Part shown: positions 11,880-20,699 of the stretch, in pieces
Layout: every line of letters starts with the position of its first letter
Numbering within the stretch: the first letter of the stretch is position 1
Notes under the pieces: model-generated
The model's database searches: none
What the model saw: the letters and a program-made list of their open reading frames with translations, nothing else
What the model was told of the DNA's origin: nothing
Made by a program: the position numbers and the translations under genes
Source of the DNA: Harmothoe impar
Lineage: Eukaryota; Annelida; Polychaeta; Phyllodocida; Polynoidae
DNA: 64,000 nt
NCBI GenBank assembly: GCA_947462335.1
Contig: OX381705.1
Coordinates: forward strand, 34,557,570 to 34,621,569
Direction of reading: 5' to 3'

Positions 11880-12523
11880 CTGTCTACCACACGCACGCGC
11901 TTGTAGTCACAGCTAGAGTGGCAGACTTCTGTCCGCCCGCTGGCGCATGACAATCGACTTTAGACACCCCCTGTAGTTTGTTTTTTTGCATACACAGTTG
12001 ACTAGCATCTTAAGCTCTTACTCAGCTATAAGCCCATATACATGTAACGCGCATTACTCTTCTTTATGGTAATTATCAGATCGATTTAAGGGTGGAAAGG
12101 GCTTCGGTGATGTAGATCCCTCTCTAGCTGAAAACAGGCTTAGACTATAGCATGTAGGCAGCTGGCCGCGTTAAACATCGCTGTAGTTTTTTGTATACAC
12201 TCTCGATCCCCTCTCTAGGTGAAAACAAAAGCTTAGAAGATGAGGTGATCCGGCCACTGGCTGGCGCGTCACACCTGGCGTTAATCACCCCCTGTAGGCT
12301 TTGTATACGCTCTCTAGGTGAAAAACAAAAAAGCTCCCTCCACGGGCTGGCGCGTCACACCTGTCGTTAAAACGCCCCCTGGAGTCTTAGTATACACAGG
12401 TGCCCCGCCTTATCTATTCACCAGCTATAAGCCCATATACGTGTACATGCGATTTTTGATACCCTCTCTGGAATAGGGTGGGGCTCAAGGTGAAAACAAG
12501 ATTAGTCCATTCGCTCTCTCAGC
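11880..12523 (+). promoter_or_regulatory. iterated upstream blocks before the 12524 TATA box
   Basis: Three words recur here: CTCTCTAGGTGAAAACAAAA (near 12116, 12214, 12310, and a partial copy near 12487), GCTGGCGCGTCACACCTG (near 12260 and 12345) and CAGCTATAAGCCCATATAC (12024 and 12421). The last resembles the true TATA region at 12520 (CAGCTATATAAAGAG). The stretch reads as two or three degenerate copies of one promoter block. No frame longer than 60 codons is present. Confidence 0.45.
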
Positions 12524-12638
12524 TATATAAAGAGCCTCAATTGTTCTTGCAACAGCACTTCACCACCGGTACACTATCAGTCACGAGGCAGATGTTTGCG
12601 GCATGGGTCATACAGGTTACCTACTAATAGCGGTTTGG
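12524..12638 (+). promoter_or_regulatory. TATA box with possible first coding exon
   Basis: TATATAAAG at 12524-12532 is a canonical TATA box. An ATG lies at 12603, about 45 bp past the expected start site, and opens a 12-codon frame (MGHTGYLLIAVW) that ends exactly at a consensus donor, GTGAGT at 12639. The start could be the beginning of a secreted or membrane protein, but 12 residues are too few to judge. The next exon was not identified with confidence; 12828-13007 is one possibility but needs a different splice phase. Confidence 0.4.
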
Positions 12639-12827
12639 GTGAGTAGATCACTTTTTTTCCCCTAAAAAACAACAACAAAAAAACCACTTATGACTCAGGT
12701 ATGTATATGTAGCACTGTTAGTGTAAGTACACAGTAGAATCTACTGTACTATAGACTCGGCCCTCTGAAGACGGCGGAGCGCGTTAATGCGCGGGTCTGT
12801 GGCGGCGTCACTTGTTTTTTATTCTAA

Positions 12828-13007
12828 CTAAAAAGTCAGAAGTCGATCTACGACCTATCAAAGACAAATTTGTGATAAGTTCAAACTAAATAAGAGACAG
12901 TTTGAGCGTCTCTTAGTCGCTGTCAAAGATGCGAATAACGAACGCGCTGAGGGCGGGGTTCAGGTCACGTATAGTTCCTTGCTCTTTCGTCAGATGGCGC
13001 CACAATA
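12828..13007 (+). CDS. possible terminal exon, unknown protein
   Basis: An open frame without an ATG runs about 60 codons to TAG near 13007, with an ordinary, mixed amino-acid composition (it includes FKLNKRQFERLLVAVKDANN). A polypyrimidine tract and a CTAAC branch-like word precede an AG at about 12845. The reading phase does not fit the simple joining of the exon at 12603-12638. It may be a real exon joined to one I missed, or chance. Confidence 0.2.
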
Positions 13008-13204
13008 GGGGATTTGTACATTCCTACGATGCTCGCGAACATTTCAACGCATAATGAGCTATATAGGCAACAAAGTGTGCTTCTGAATATATTAAAATAT
13101 AAAAACAATTCAATATTGTGTATTTCTGATAGAAATGAGGCAGTTTCTTTGAATACCAACTAAACTATAGCGAGATGAAAAATACCACACCATATCTAAG
13201 GCTT

Positions 13205-13424
13205 TATAAAAGATACATAGGCAGAAACTCTCGCCGAGTCGGTAATCTGAAAAACGAACCAACTCGTTGTGCCACAAGGGCCCCCACCCAACGGGGGCCT
13301 TTTGAGCTCAGTCATGTTGTTTCTCAACACTAGGTGTAATTAATTACGCCCATGTTGAGTAGCATCTACTAACCAACTGACAGTGTCAGTTGGTTGGCCC
13401 CTCTTTAGGGGCCACACAATAAAT
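13205..13424 (+). ncRNA. candidate structured RNA: TATA box, four hairpins, AATAAA
   Basis: TATAAAAG at 13205-13212 precedes a 150-nt train of inverted repeats. These are a 9-bp stem at 13276-13301 (GG(G)CCCCC / GGGGGCC), a paired region at 13322-13360 (CTCAACA / TGTTGAG around GGTGTAATTAATTACGCC), a perfect 12-bp palindrome at 13371-13395 (AACCAACTGACA and its complement, 1-nt centre) and a 7-bp stem with 4-nt loop at 13396-13413 (GGCCCCT CTTT AGGGGCC). AATAAA follows at 13419-13424. No coding frame spans it. The last stem resembles a histone 3' stem-loop in shape, but not in all consensus bases. An RNA product is inferred from layout only. Confidence 0.4.
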
Positions 13425-13639
13425 AAAGAATAGAGACCTAAGGGAACGTTCACAAACGTCCACCCTTCCTACGGGGTGGGTGGGTCTTTGGGTTTAGTGA
13501 CAAAACAGCGACATGTCAGCTCTCTTTTTTTTTTCCAAGTCTACATATTATTTATGATTAAAAAATTTAAAAAAAAAACCACGATAATAAAGTGCGCTGA
13601 TCAAAAACTGAATAGAAAAATAACCAAAAATAGGTTGGT

Positions 13640-14960
13640 AGCTGATCGGTCGTTGTCACACGGTGCAGAAAATTTACTGCATATCGGACCAGGGGATAGT
13701 CTGGCAGCGACCCGCCACCCCGTTCACAAGCTGTGTACAGCACCCCGTTTCTCTTTGTCCATATTGGCTAAAAAAAACAGGACATTGTTGACTTGGCTAT
13801 TTTACCCGTCTGGGTCTTATTATTTAAACACCTCGTGTTGACCCTGTGGGGCAGCGGGTACATGGAATAAACGTGTCCAAGTGCACGCTATCTAACACAT
13901 AACCGAAGGTTACTGAGTTATGTAATAATAGTTATGTAATAATAACTGACCTATGAGGTTGCCAGTCAGTTTGCCGTGATTATTTTGACACACTCTCAGT
14001 TACTCGTAGCACATCTAATACATAATTAGACTCAGCCTCATATAAGACAGTCTCGGCCACGCAGGCTGCATATCGGACCAGGGAGATAGTCTGGCAGTGA
14101 CCCACCAGCCCGTCCACAACCTGTGTACAGCACCCCGTGTCTCTTTGTCCATATTGGCTAAAAAAAAACAAAAAAAAACAGGTCATTGTTGACTTTGGCT
14201 ATTTTACCCGTCTGGGTCTTATTATTTAAATCACCTCGTCTTGACCCTGTGGGGCAGTGGGTATATGGAATAACCGTGTCCAAGTGTACTCTATCTAACA
14301 CATAACCAAAGGTTACTGAGTTATGTAATAATAACCACCCTATGATCCTATGAAGGCGCCAGTCAGTTTGCCGTGATTATTTTGACATACTCTCAGTTAC
14401 TCGTAGGGTATCTAATACATAATTAGACTCAGCCTCATATAAGACAGGCTCGGCCACGCCGGCTGCATATCGGACCAGGGAGATAGTCTGGCAGTGACCC
14501 ACCAGCCCGTCCACAACCTGTGTACAGCACCCCGTGTCTCTTTGTCCATATTGGCTAAAAAAAAAAACCAAAAAAAAAAAAAACAGGTCATTGTTGACTT
14601 TGGCTATTTTACCCGTCTGGGTCTTATTATTTAAATCACCTCGTCTTGACCCTGTGGGGCAGTGGGTATATGGAATAACCGTGTCCAAGTGTACTCTATC
14701 TAACACATAACCAAAGGTTACTGAGTTATGTAATAATAACCACCCTATGATCCTATGAAGACGCCAGTCAGTTTGCCGTGATTATTTTGACATACTCTCA
14801 GTTACTCGTAGGGTATCTAATACATAGTTAGACTCAGCATCATATAAGACAGGCTCGGCCGCGCCAGCCGCATATCGTACCAGAGGGATAGTCTGGCAGC
14901 AACCCGCCATCCCGTCTACAATCTGTGTACAGCAGTCTGGACCAGACCACCAACTCTGGG
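13640..14960. repeat. ~395-bp tandem repeat, four copies
   Basis: The word ATATCGGACCAGGG and its surroundings recur at 13681, 14070, 14467 and 14872 (spacings 389, 397, 405), with flanking sequence conserved through each unit. The last copy is more diverged and has a different 5' neighbour. On the - strand each unit carries a frame of about 50 codons, including the words VRYAA, VLYEAESNYVLD and RVTES, ending in TGA/TAA after VSK or MSK. Differences between copies include several amino-acid changes, so selection on the frame is not proven. Units also contain the hairpin word TAACCGAAGGTTA. Confidence 0.8.
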
Positions 14961-15442
14961 TATAGCATTCTGGATGCCTGTAGCAAGACTGGATCTAACC
15001 CTTTAATAGTCGCATAGCGCTTTAATGTGCAGTGCCCGTTGTCGTCATAAGTCATGAATGCGGCACTCAGAGTTCCTCACCAGGGCTGCATGCATGCATA
15101 CACTGGCATATCGACAAAGGGCGTAGCGCATTAAAGCACTATTGCCACCTTTAGCATTAAAGCGCTGAGGGTTTTATTTTTTTGATAGTGTAGAAACCAA
15201 TATCTGTCTAATTAAACCCCTTATCAGTGCTGTTTTTTTTTTGTTTTTTTTCACATACAAAAAGAATTAGGTAATGGCGCTGCAGTACTCTGAAAAGCGG
15301 TGGTGGTGAATTTCCATTTAGATCTTGAAAAGGGGGGCGGTCAGATGTCGTCAAGGCTCTGATAAGTAGGGCAGTTAAAATCATATGATTACATTGAGCT
15401 AATTTTCTTGCTGAAAGGAATGAATAATTGTATTTGTATAAA

Positions 15443-15521
<79 letters not shown>

Positions 15522-15749
15522 ACACCTGATGATCTCCACACGATGACCTGATTGCTCTTCCTAAAAAAAAATGCCCAACTCGATCTACCTACTCAACAGG
15601 GTTTCAGTGTATAGCGTATTAGGGTTTTTCTGATGCGTATATTATATTGAGATTGATTTTCAACTTTTGTGATCAGTGGTTGGTCCTTAAAAGGACCGTT
15701 TGGTAGAGAGAGGGTCGCAGGGACCTTGCTGCTGAAGCGGAGGGCGTGG
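14960..15749. repeat. gene-free spacer with (CA)n microsatellite at 15449-15519
   Basis: About 35 CA dinucleotides are followed by non-repetitive DNA. At 15005-15170 the word GCGCTTTAATG or its complement CATTAAAGCGC occurs three times. No gene is supported. Confidence 0.8.
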
Positions 15750-16103
15750 TCATAACGCGTGGCAGTCCTTCAGCAGCTCCTCCAGCACGGCGGGCGGTAA
15801 GCCTTCCTCCATGCAGACTTGCTGCTTGACCTGCTCCACGCACCGGCGGATGAGTTGATCAGCGACGTTCTCGATCAGCTCATCCACCACACCCTCTGCT
15901 TCAGCAGCAGTCCGCTGTCTCTCCTCTCTCTGTAGCGAGGCTACGAACTGCTTCTCCACGGCCGCATCGATCATAGATCGAGAAACGGCCACGAAGTTCT
16001 GTCTCTCCGCCTCCTCTCTCTGTTGCACGGCTACGAATTCCTTCTCCACGGCCGCATCGATCATAGATCGAGAAACGGCCACGAAGTTCACTCCGTGAGC
16101 CAT
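15750..16103 (-). CDS. 117-aa helical protein with internal duplication (hypothetical)
   Basis: I do not recognise the family. The frame begins at ATG 16103 (context AAAATGG) and ends at the stop at 15750. An upstream in-frame extension to 16148 starts with GTG and is less likely. Residues about 7-36 and 37-66 are a tandem duplication (90-bp DNA repeat) with the shared core NFVAVSRSMIDAAVEK. The C-terminal half is charged and helical (VVDELIENVADQLIRR then VEQVKQQ), suggesting coiled-coil or oligomerising helices. There is no signal peptide or membrane segment. A perfect CRE word (TGACGTCA) sits at 16140-16147, just upstream. Composition is more GC-rich than its surroundings. It lies inside the 9.5-kb TIR element, and its role there is unknown. 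Confidence 0.5.
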   Translation of the reverse strand: MAHGVNFVAVSRSMIDAAVEKEFVAVQQREEAERQNFVAVSRSMIDAAVEKQFVASLQREERQRTAAEAEGVVDELIENVADQLIRRCVEQVKQQVCMEEGLPPAVLEELLKDCHAL

Positions 16104-16259
16104 TTTGTCGAACTGACTTCCTAGCCGCCTGAGAGATGCTGACGTCACACTATTTTCGACGACGCTATGACGCGCACGAGGTAGACAGACGACGTCGTTT
16201 CACTTCCTTATTTGGAGTTTGGGATCTTTTGACACCGAAGTCATACCGTACGGTCGCGA

Positions 16260-16440
16260 TAAAGCAACTAGTGTTGAAAAGCGTGCCGGTCTTTTATAAG
16301 TGCCGGAGTATAAGAGCCTCCAAATGTTTTTTCTCAAGCACTAAAATCGCGACTTTGAATAAGCGCCAGCGCCTGGCTTGTATATAGCTCCTGAGTAAGA
16401 ACTTCACCGAATTGAAAAGCCCTCCCTCAGAGCTCTTAAT
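16260..16440. mobile_element. degenerate AATAAGCGCC-type MITE fragment
   Basis: Words such as GCCGGTCTTTTATAAGTGCC and AATAAGCGCCAGCGCC match the sequences at 30098-30294, 34098-34260 and 43354-43425. The fragment is inserted in the large element just upstream of the 117-aa ORF, and it supplies a TATAAAAG word on the - strand at about 16291-16299. Confidence 0.5.
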
Positions 16441-17320
16441 CGCGACAGTACGGTACAAATCTGATGTCAACCCGCGCCAAAAACAAAAAGGGTGTTCCGG
16501 TCACACGTACCTACGACGAGCGACCTTCAGCTATCACCACGTGAAGAGTGGGAAATAAATTTTGTACGGCAAGAAAACTGAAAACTGATAACGATTCCAT
16601 TAGATAAGTATTTGGTTCCAATCTATGGCGAGATATTTCCACCAAAGCGATTGATTTATATGTCTGTAAGGTTCAGCTCTCCAACACTCTCCAATGTCCG
16701 CCGGTGCACGACGGTCGCCGCCCATCATTAGTCACAACTAAACTTCTGCTGGAGAGTGAAAGTTACGTTGAGTCTTGAGGTGCGCAGAGATACTATCTGC
16801 CGCAGCCTGATTTTAGTTCCACGCTATTTAGATAAACGCCCCATTTAAAATCTCTCTCTCGATCCTAGTAAAGGAAAAAAAAGGCTAGAGTTTATCATGG
16901 ACGCGTCTCAGTTTTAGTCAAGCCGTAAAGTGAAGAACCAGAGCTTGTACATATTCCCACGTGAGGGGTGACCCCGCGGGGCGTTCAGTTAGTACTGAGT
17001 CTATACTCAAGGTCAAGTTCCACTCTCTAAACAGAGCTTTAGCGACTCCGTCATATAGACTAGACCGCGCGCGCGATTTTTTTTTTTGCTGAAGCAGCTA
17101 ATCGATGGAAGAGTAGAGAACAGGTGCTCGACCAAAAATCTGCTTCAGAGGCTTGTTATCAGGTATTAACAGTTAAATCAAAATATTTCAAAACATCCAG
17201 AAAAGCAGAATAACATGTCCTACGGGCTACAGCCGGGCACTGACGAGCAGACGGCGCTGACGTCATTTCAATCAGGTCACAGGGCTCTTTAGACACCTTT
17301 TCTGTAAGACCCGTCTCATA
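16440..17320. other. no gene seen inside the large element
   Basis: No frame over 60 codons is present. A second TGACGTCA word lies near 17259, an AATAAA at about 16552 and several CACGTG words. The stretch may be regulatory or structural DNA of the element. Confidence 0.5.
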
Positions 17321-17326
17321 CCTTAG

Positions 17327-17432
17327 TATATAATACCGTAAACACCGGTGATTAGTATATGATCACATTGGCAGTCGCGGATCCACGAAGAGGCTGAATA
17401 AGCCTCGAGCGGACCCGCCACTTGCAATGTGA
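17327..17432 (+). ncRNA. candidate TATA-led ~70-nt hairpin RNA
   Basis: TATATAA at 17327-17333 lies about 30 bp before a three-part extended stem at 17363-17432. The pairs are TCACATTG with CAATGTGA, GCGGATCC with GGACCCGC (one mismatch) and GAGGCT with AGCCTC around a small loop. Spacing from the TATA box to the base of the stem fits a transcription start at the hairpin. The shape is compatible with a pre-miRNA-like or other small structured RNA. There is no direct evidence of transcription. Confidence 0.35.
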
Positions 17433-17599
17433 CATAATCTTACCATGCGCTTTGTTTTGTTTTTGTTTCTATTTACAACAGCAAACATTTCAAACAACCT
17501 ATTGTTTTTTTTTAAAATGATGAAAAATCAGCCCAAAAAAAAAAAAAGTAAACATTTTAGAGCTAAATTTGTGGAGGATAGCCGGACATGCTGATGTCA

Positions 17600-17960
17600 C
17601 TAGACCCCTAAATTCGATATGGTGACATGGGCATTTTCTTAAAATTCGATACGACGACACGGGCACGGACATCTAAGTGACATGGGACATGTGGCATTTC
17701 TTGAGTCCCACATGTGCCATGGACCATAGTGACATGAGGAAAAAAAAAATGTTCAAAGAGTGCATCAGAAAAGTGCCATTTCAAGCCTAAACATTTCGCC
17801 AAATTTTTTTTTCTCTTGGATGGTACTCGGCTTTGCAGTGTCTGGGTCCTTAAAAATGTACCAGAATGCTCAAATTCGGGTTCTAAATATTTTCAAAAAA
17901 CGTTTTCTCCCTTAGTGACGTGTGACATGGGCATTTCTTAAATTCGACATACGGCTGCAT
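17600..17960. repeat. GTGACATGGGCATTT direct repeats
   Basis: Two copies of a block containing GTGACATGGGCATTT, TCTTAAATTCGA and TACG occur near 17621 and 17921, and a diverged middle copy lies near 17682. Between them GGGACATGTGGC and its complement form a short hairpin. No coding evidence. Confidence 0.5.
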
Positions 17961-18355
17961 GGGGAGGACCCACCCGTCAAGGGCCCCATGATGACTCATA
18001 CCCGCCGCGTTCAAACTAGCGTGGTGGTTATAGGTAGACCTTCTTTCAGTATCCACGTGACCAGATCCATCGCCGTCTCTTGAGCAACAGTAACCGAGGT
18101 AACTAGGGTTATTGTTATCCGGGCCGTAAGACGACAGTCTAAGACGGTGTGTAGTCGCGTTTTGCTCTCCCTAATACTCTAATTCAAGTCGAGTTACCGC
18201 TAACCCCTACAAAAAGAGGGTCATTTGTGTAATTCAAAAGTCGTTCCTTTGTTAGCAATGAGGGGGTCGTCCTATTCATTGATTTTTTTTTTATTTTTTT
18301 TTTTTTATTTTTTTTTTTTGTTTACAACAACAAGTCAAAGTACAGTCAATCAACC

Positions 18356-18622
18356 GAGATCCTTTCTACTCCGTGGGGGTGTAGAAGGATCTCCCCCCTG
18401 AGGTTACAAAGTCACCTCTTTATTTAAAGGGTTACGGGTCGCAAAGTCGCTTTCGCTTTCGCTTACAAGTCACAAAGTCGCATGAAATATTCAAGTCAAA
18501 AAGTCAAATTCATCAACTATCAGCACAGTCGTTTGAAAGGCATCAAGTCACCGAAAAACTCCTCTACAGTCACCTCCGACTCGCCTCCTCCCTACCCCCC
18601 TAAAGGGGGGTAGAGAGGAAGC
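18356..18622. other. two strong hairpins
   Basis: Hairpin 1 (18356-18393) pairs GAGATCCTTTCTAC with GTAGAAGGATCTC (13 bp, one bulge) around an 11-nt loop. Hairpin 2 (18583-18622) pairs CTACCCCCC with GGGGGGTAG around TAAA, extended outward by about seven more pairs with two mismatches. Between them, short words of the AAGTCACAAAGTC type recur. The hairpins could act as RNA ends or as DNA structure. Confidence 0.5.
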
Positions 18623-18829
18623 GATTCCCTAGAGATCAGATAATTTTTTTTTTTTCTCCCGATCAGACCCCAAAGGCCCCCCCTCCCCCCCAAGTGCCCG
18701 CCCACCCCATAAATAGTGCCCCCCTCCCCCCCTCCCCTCCCCATGCATCTTAAAGTGCCCCCCTCCCCCCCTCCCCTCCCCTCGCCCCTTATAGAAGCCT
18801 CCCATTAGCTAGTCCAAGTCATGTGACCA

Positions 18830-19348
18830 AAAGGGAAGCGTAGTCTGTCTATTGTCTATATTATGCAAATGAGGGAGGGGGTCAGGTCACGTGACCAAGG
18901 GGGTGTGGCCTATTTTCTAAATAAAGAGCGCTTCCGGTCACGTGACCAAGAGGGTGTGGTCCTATTATGCAAATGAGGGGGTCACGTGATCCATGATTAT
19001 GCAAATGAGGGAGTCACCTGACCAAATGGAAGCCACTGATTGGCTGGTGATCAAAGGGGCGTAGTCTACTATGCAAATGAGGGGGTCACGTGATCAAGGG
19101 GGCGTGGTCTATTATGCAAATGAGGGGGTCACGTGGGGGTCACGTGACCAAATGGCGGCCCTGATTGGCTGGTGATCAAGGGGGCGTGGCCTATTACGTA
19201 ATTATGCAAATGAGGGGGCGTGGCCTATTACGTAATTATGCAAATGAGGGGGTCACGTGACCAAATGGAGGCCTCTGATTGGCTGCATGTCGATTGAGTA
19301 ATAAACAGTACTTAACTATAGTCCCGTTCCGATACATACTATACTACT
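18830..19348 (-). promoter_or_regulatory. right terminal array of the 9.5-kb element
   Basis: This is the inverted counterpart of the left array, slightly longer. It has about seven ATTTGCAT octamers, multiple GTCACGTGAC words, CCAAT boxes (TGATTGGCTG) and GGGGGCGTGG words in the same order. A 34-bp block including ATTACGTAATAGGCC is duplicated near 19190-19240. The outer 136 bp are nearly identical to the left end, and the inner repeats have been shuffled by unequal exchange. Confidence 0.8.
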
Positions 19349-19354
19349 GATGGT

Positions 19355-20285
19355 TATCTACTGCCTCCTTCTTAAATATTTATGTAGATTAAAATGCTGG
19401 CTTGAGTTCCTGATATAGCTACGATGGCTGTACCGTCTTAAGATTTCCGTCCATGGGTGTTTTTTTTCTCGACAAGATAAATGGCAATAGTACAATGCTA
19501 ATCATTTGGCACTGTTTCTGTGGTATCAATGTTATTATAATTATGTATACCTTTACAGATTATATAGACGCCAAAAGAAGGTCTACAATGCGCAGTTATG
19601 AAATGCTTATAAGTACACATGGCTATATTATTGATTTCACTTTGAGGTACAGTGACGTTGGTTCAACCCGGGTGCTGAGTGCGAGCAGGGGCCACAGTGC
19701 TCAGAGCTCAACGTAAAAGTAGATGAGCTTACAGCTAATAGCTCCAATTATCCTCTCGGCATCCGTTAAGCCGCGGCCGCCGGTGCAAAAACACGACTGG
19801 CACGTTCATCAGACACTGGGGGTCGCACTGCACTGTTGTGTTACATATGGAGGGTCCTTGAGGATTACCTCACCCCAACATACCCCCATACCACACCACC
19901 CTGGAGGCAGCTGAGTAGGTGCAGGGTGGTGTGTGTGGGGGGGGGGGGGTCATAGCATCGCCTAAAGTGTGCAAGGCAACAATTACCGCTATCGGAAATC
20001 GAAGTCAAGCATGTGTAATGCTGTATGCCGTGTATTATATGTCCATGTATGCCTCATATACTACTCTCCCAAGGCTTGCCAAATACATAATACCTGCGTC
20101 AACAGTGGGCACATGAAGAGTGCACTATTACCTGAACTGTATGTGACCTGTTCCATTTGGTACAAAACAAAATGGGCGGCGTGTCTATACCCTAATAGGT
20201 GCATGATCATGTGTGATCTCTATAAGTGGTTCCCTTCTGCATCGGGCGCTCTTAAATAATGTGAACCTATTCAACAGCTAGAACA
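19355..20285. other. no gene seen
   Basis: The open frames at 19453-19716 and 19969-20259 have no domain. A G-tract of about 10 lies near 19938-19950, next to an ACACCACCCTG / CAGGGTGGTGT inverted repeat at about 19892-19931. Confidence 0.55.
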
Positions 20286-20289
20286 ATTT

Positions 20290-20525
20290 AACCCACGGTG
20301 GACGGCTGAGACAAAGGCTTCTCACCTTGGGTATATTGAATACCGAAGGTTAAGTCAGATAGACAATGGTTATGAAAAGGTAAGTAGGATCAACCACAGC
20401 TTTCTGGTAGGGCGACTTGGGCTTCACTCTCGTCTGGCCCTAACAGTAAGCTGTGGTTATTTCCAATACCTTTTCATAACCATAGTCTATCTGTCACATA
20501 TTCACATGAAGTATACAGCAATATA
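20290..20525. mobile_element. hairpin family 2, copy 1
   Basis: Arms around AGATAGACAATGGTTATGA and its complement (20358-20492) enclose AACCACAGC / GCTGTGGTT and a centre with AGGGCGACTTGGGCTTC. Copy 2 at 37693-37935 shares both the palindrome and the outer flanks (ACGGTGG, CACCTTGG). Exact termini were not fixed. Confidence 0.7.
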
Positions 20526-20699
20526 ATGTGATCTTTTGACGAGGAGAACAAAATACATATTAACAGATTAATAAAATATCAATGGGCATACGAGCAGTTT
20601 TACTGTATTCATTATTTATACAATTGAGCGACCCAATTCTGGCATGCCAAGATCCTTTGTCTCGAGACCCCTTAGTCACATGCTGTCACCCTTAAAAGG

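Larger units (their letters stand above)
9804..19348. mobile_element. 9.5-kb TIR element with 6-bp target duplication
   Basis: The ends are long inverted repeats beginning AGTAGTATAGTATGTATCGG. The outermost 136 bp (9804-9939) match the right end with a single clear mismatch. GATGGT flanks both sides (9798-9803 and 19349-19354), a perfect 6-bp duplication, so the whole 9,545 bp inserted as a unit. The interior holds an Ala-rich ORF (10316-11626, -), a 117-aa ORF (15750-16103, -), TATA-led units at 12524, 13205 and 17327, a 395-bp tandem repeat and several hairpins. No polymerase, integrase, transposase or capsid frame was found. A 6-bp duplication, AG termini and long TIRs recall Polinton/Maverick elements, but the length and lack of core genes mean the assignment is open. 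It could be a non-autonomous derivative or a separate lineage. Confidence 0.9.

Noticed and set aside
13396..13413. Histone mRNA 3' stem-loop
   Set aside because: Shape is similar but the loop and flanks do not match the consensus, and no histone gene is nearby.
16291..16299. TATAAAAG as promoter of the 117-aa ORF
   Set aside because: The word lies in an AATAAGCGCC-type MITE fragment and is about 190 bp upstream of the ATG.
9804..19348. Firm assignment to Polinton/Maverick
   Set aside because: End features fit, but no core gene was seen and the unit is short; kept as a possibility only.
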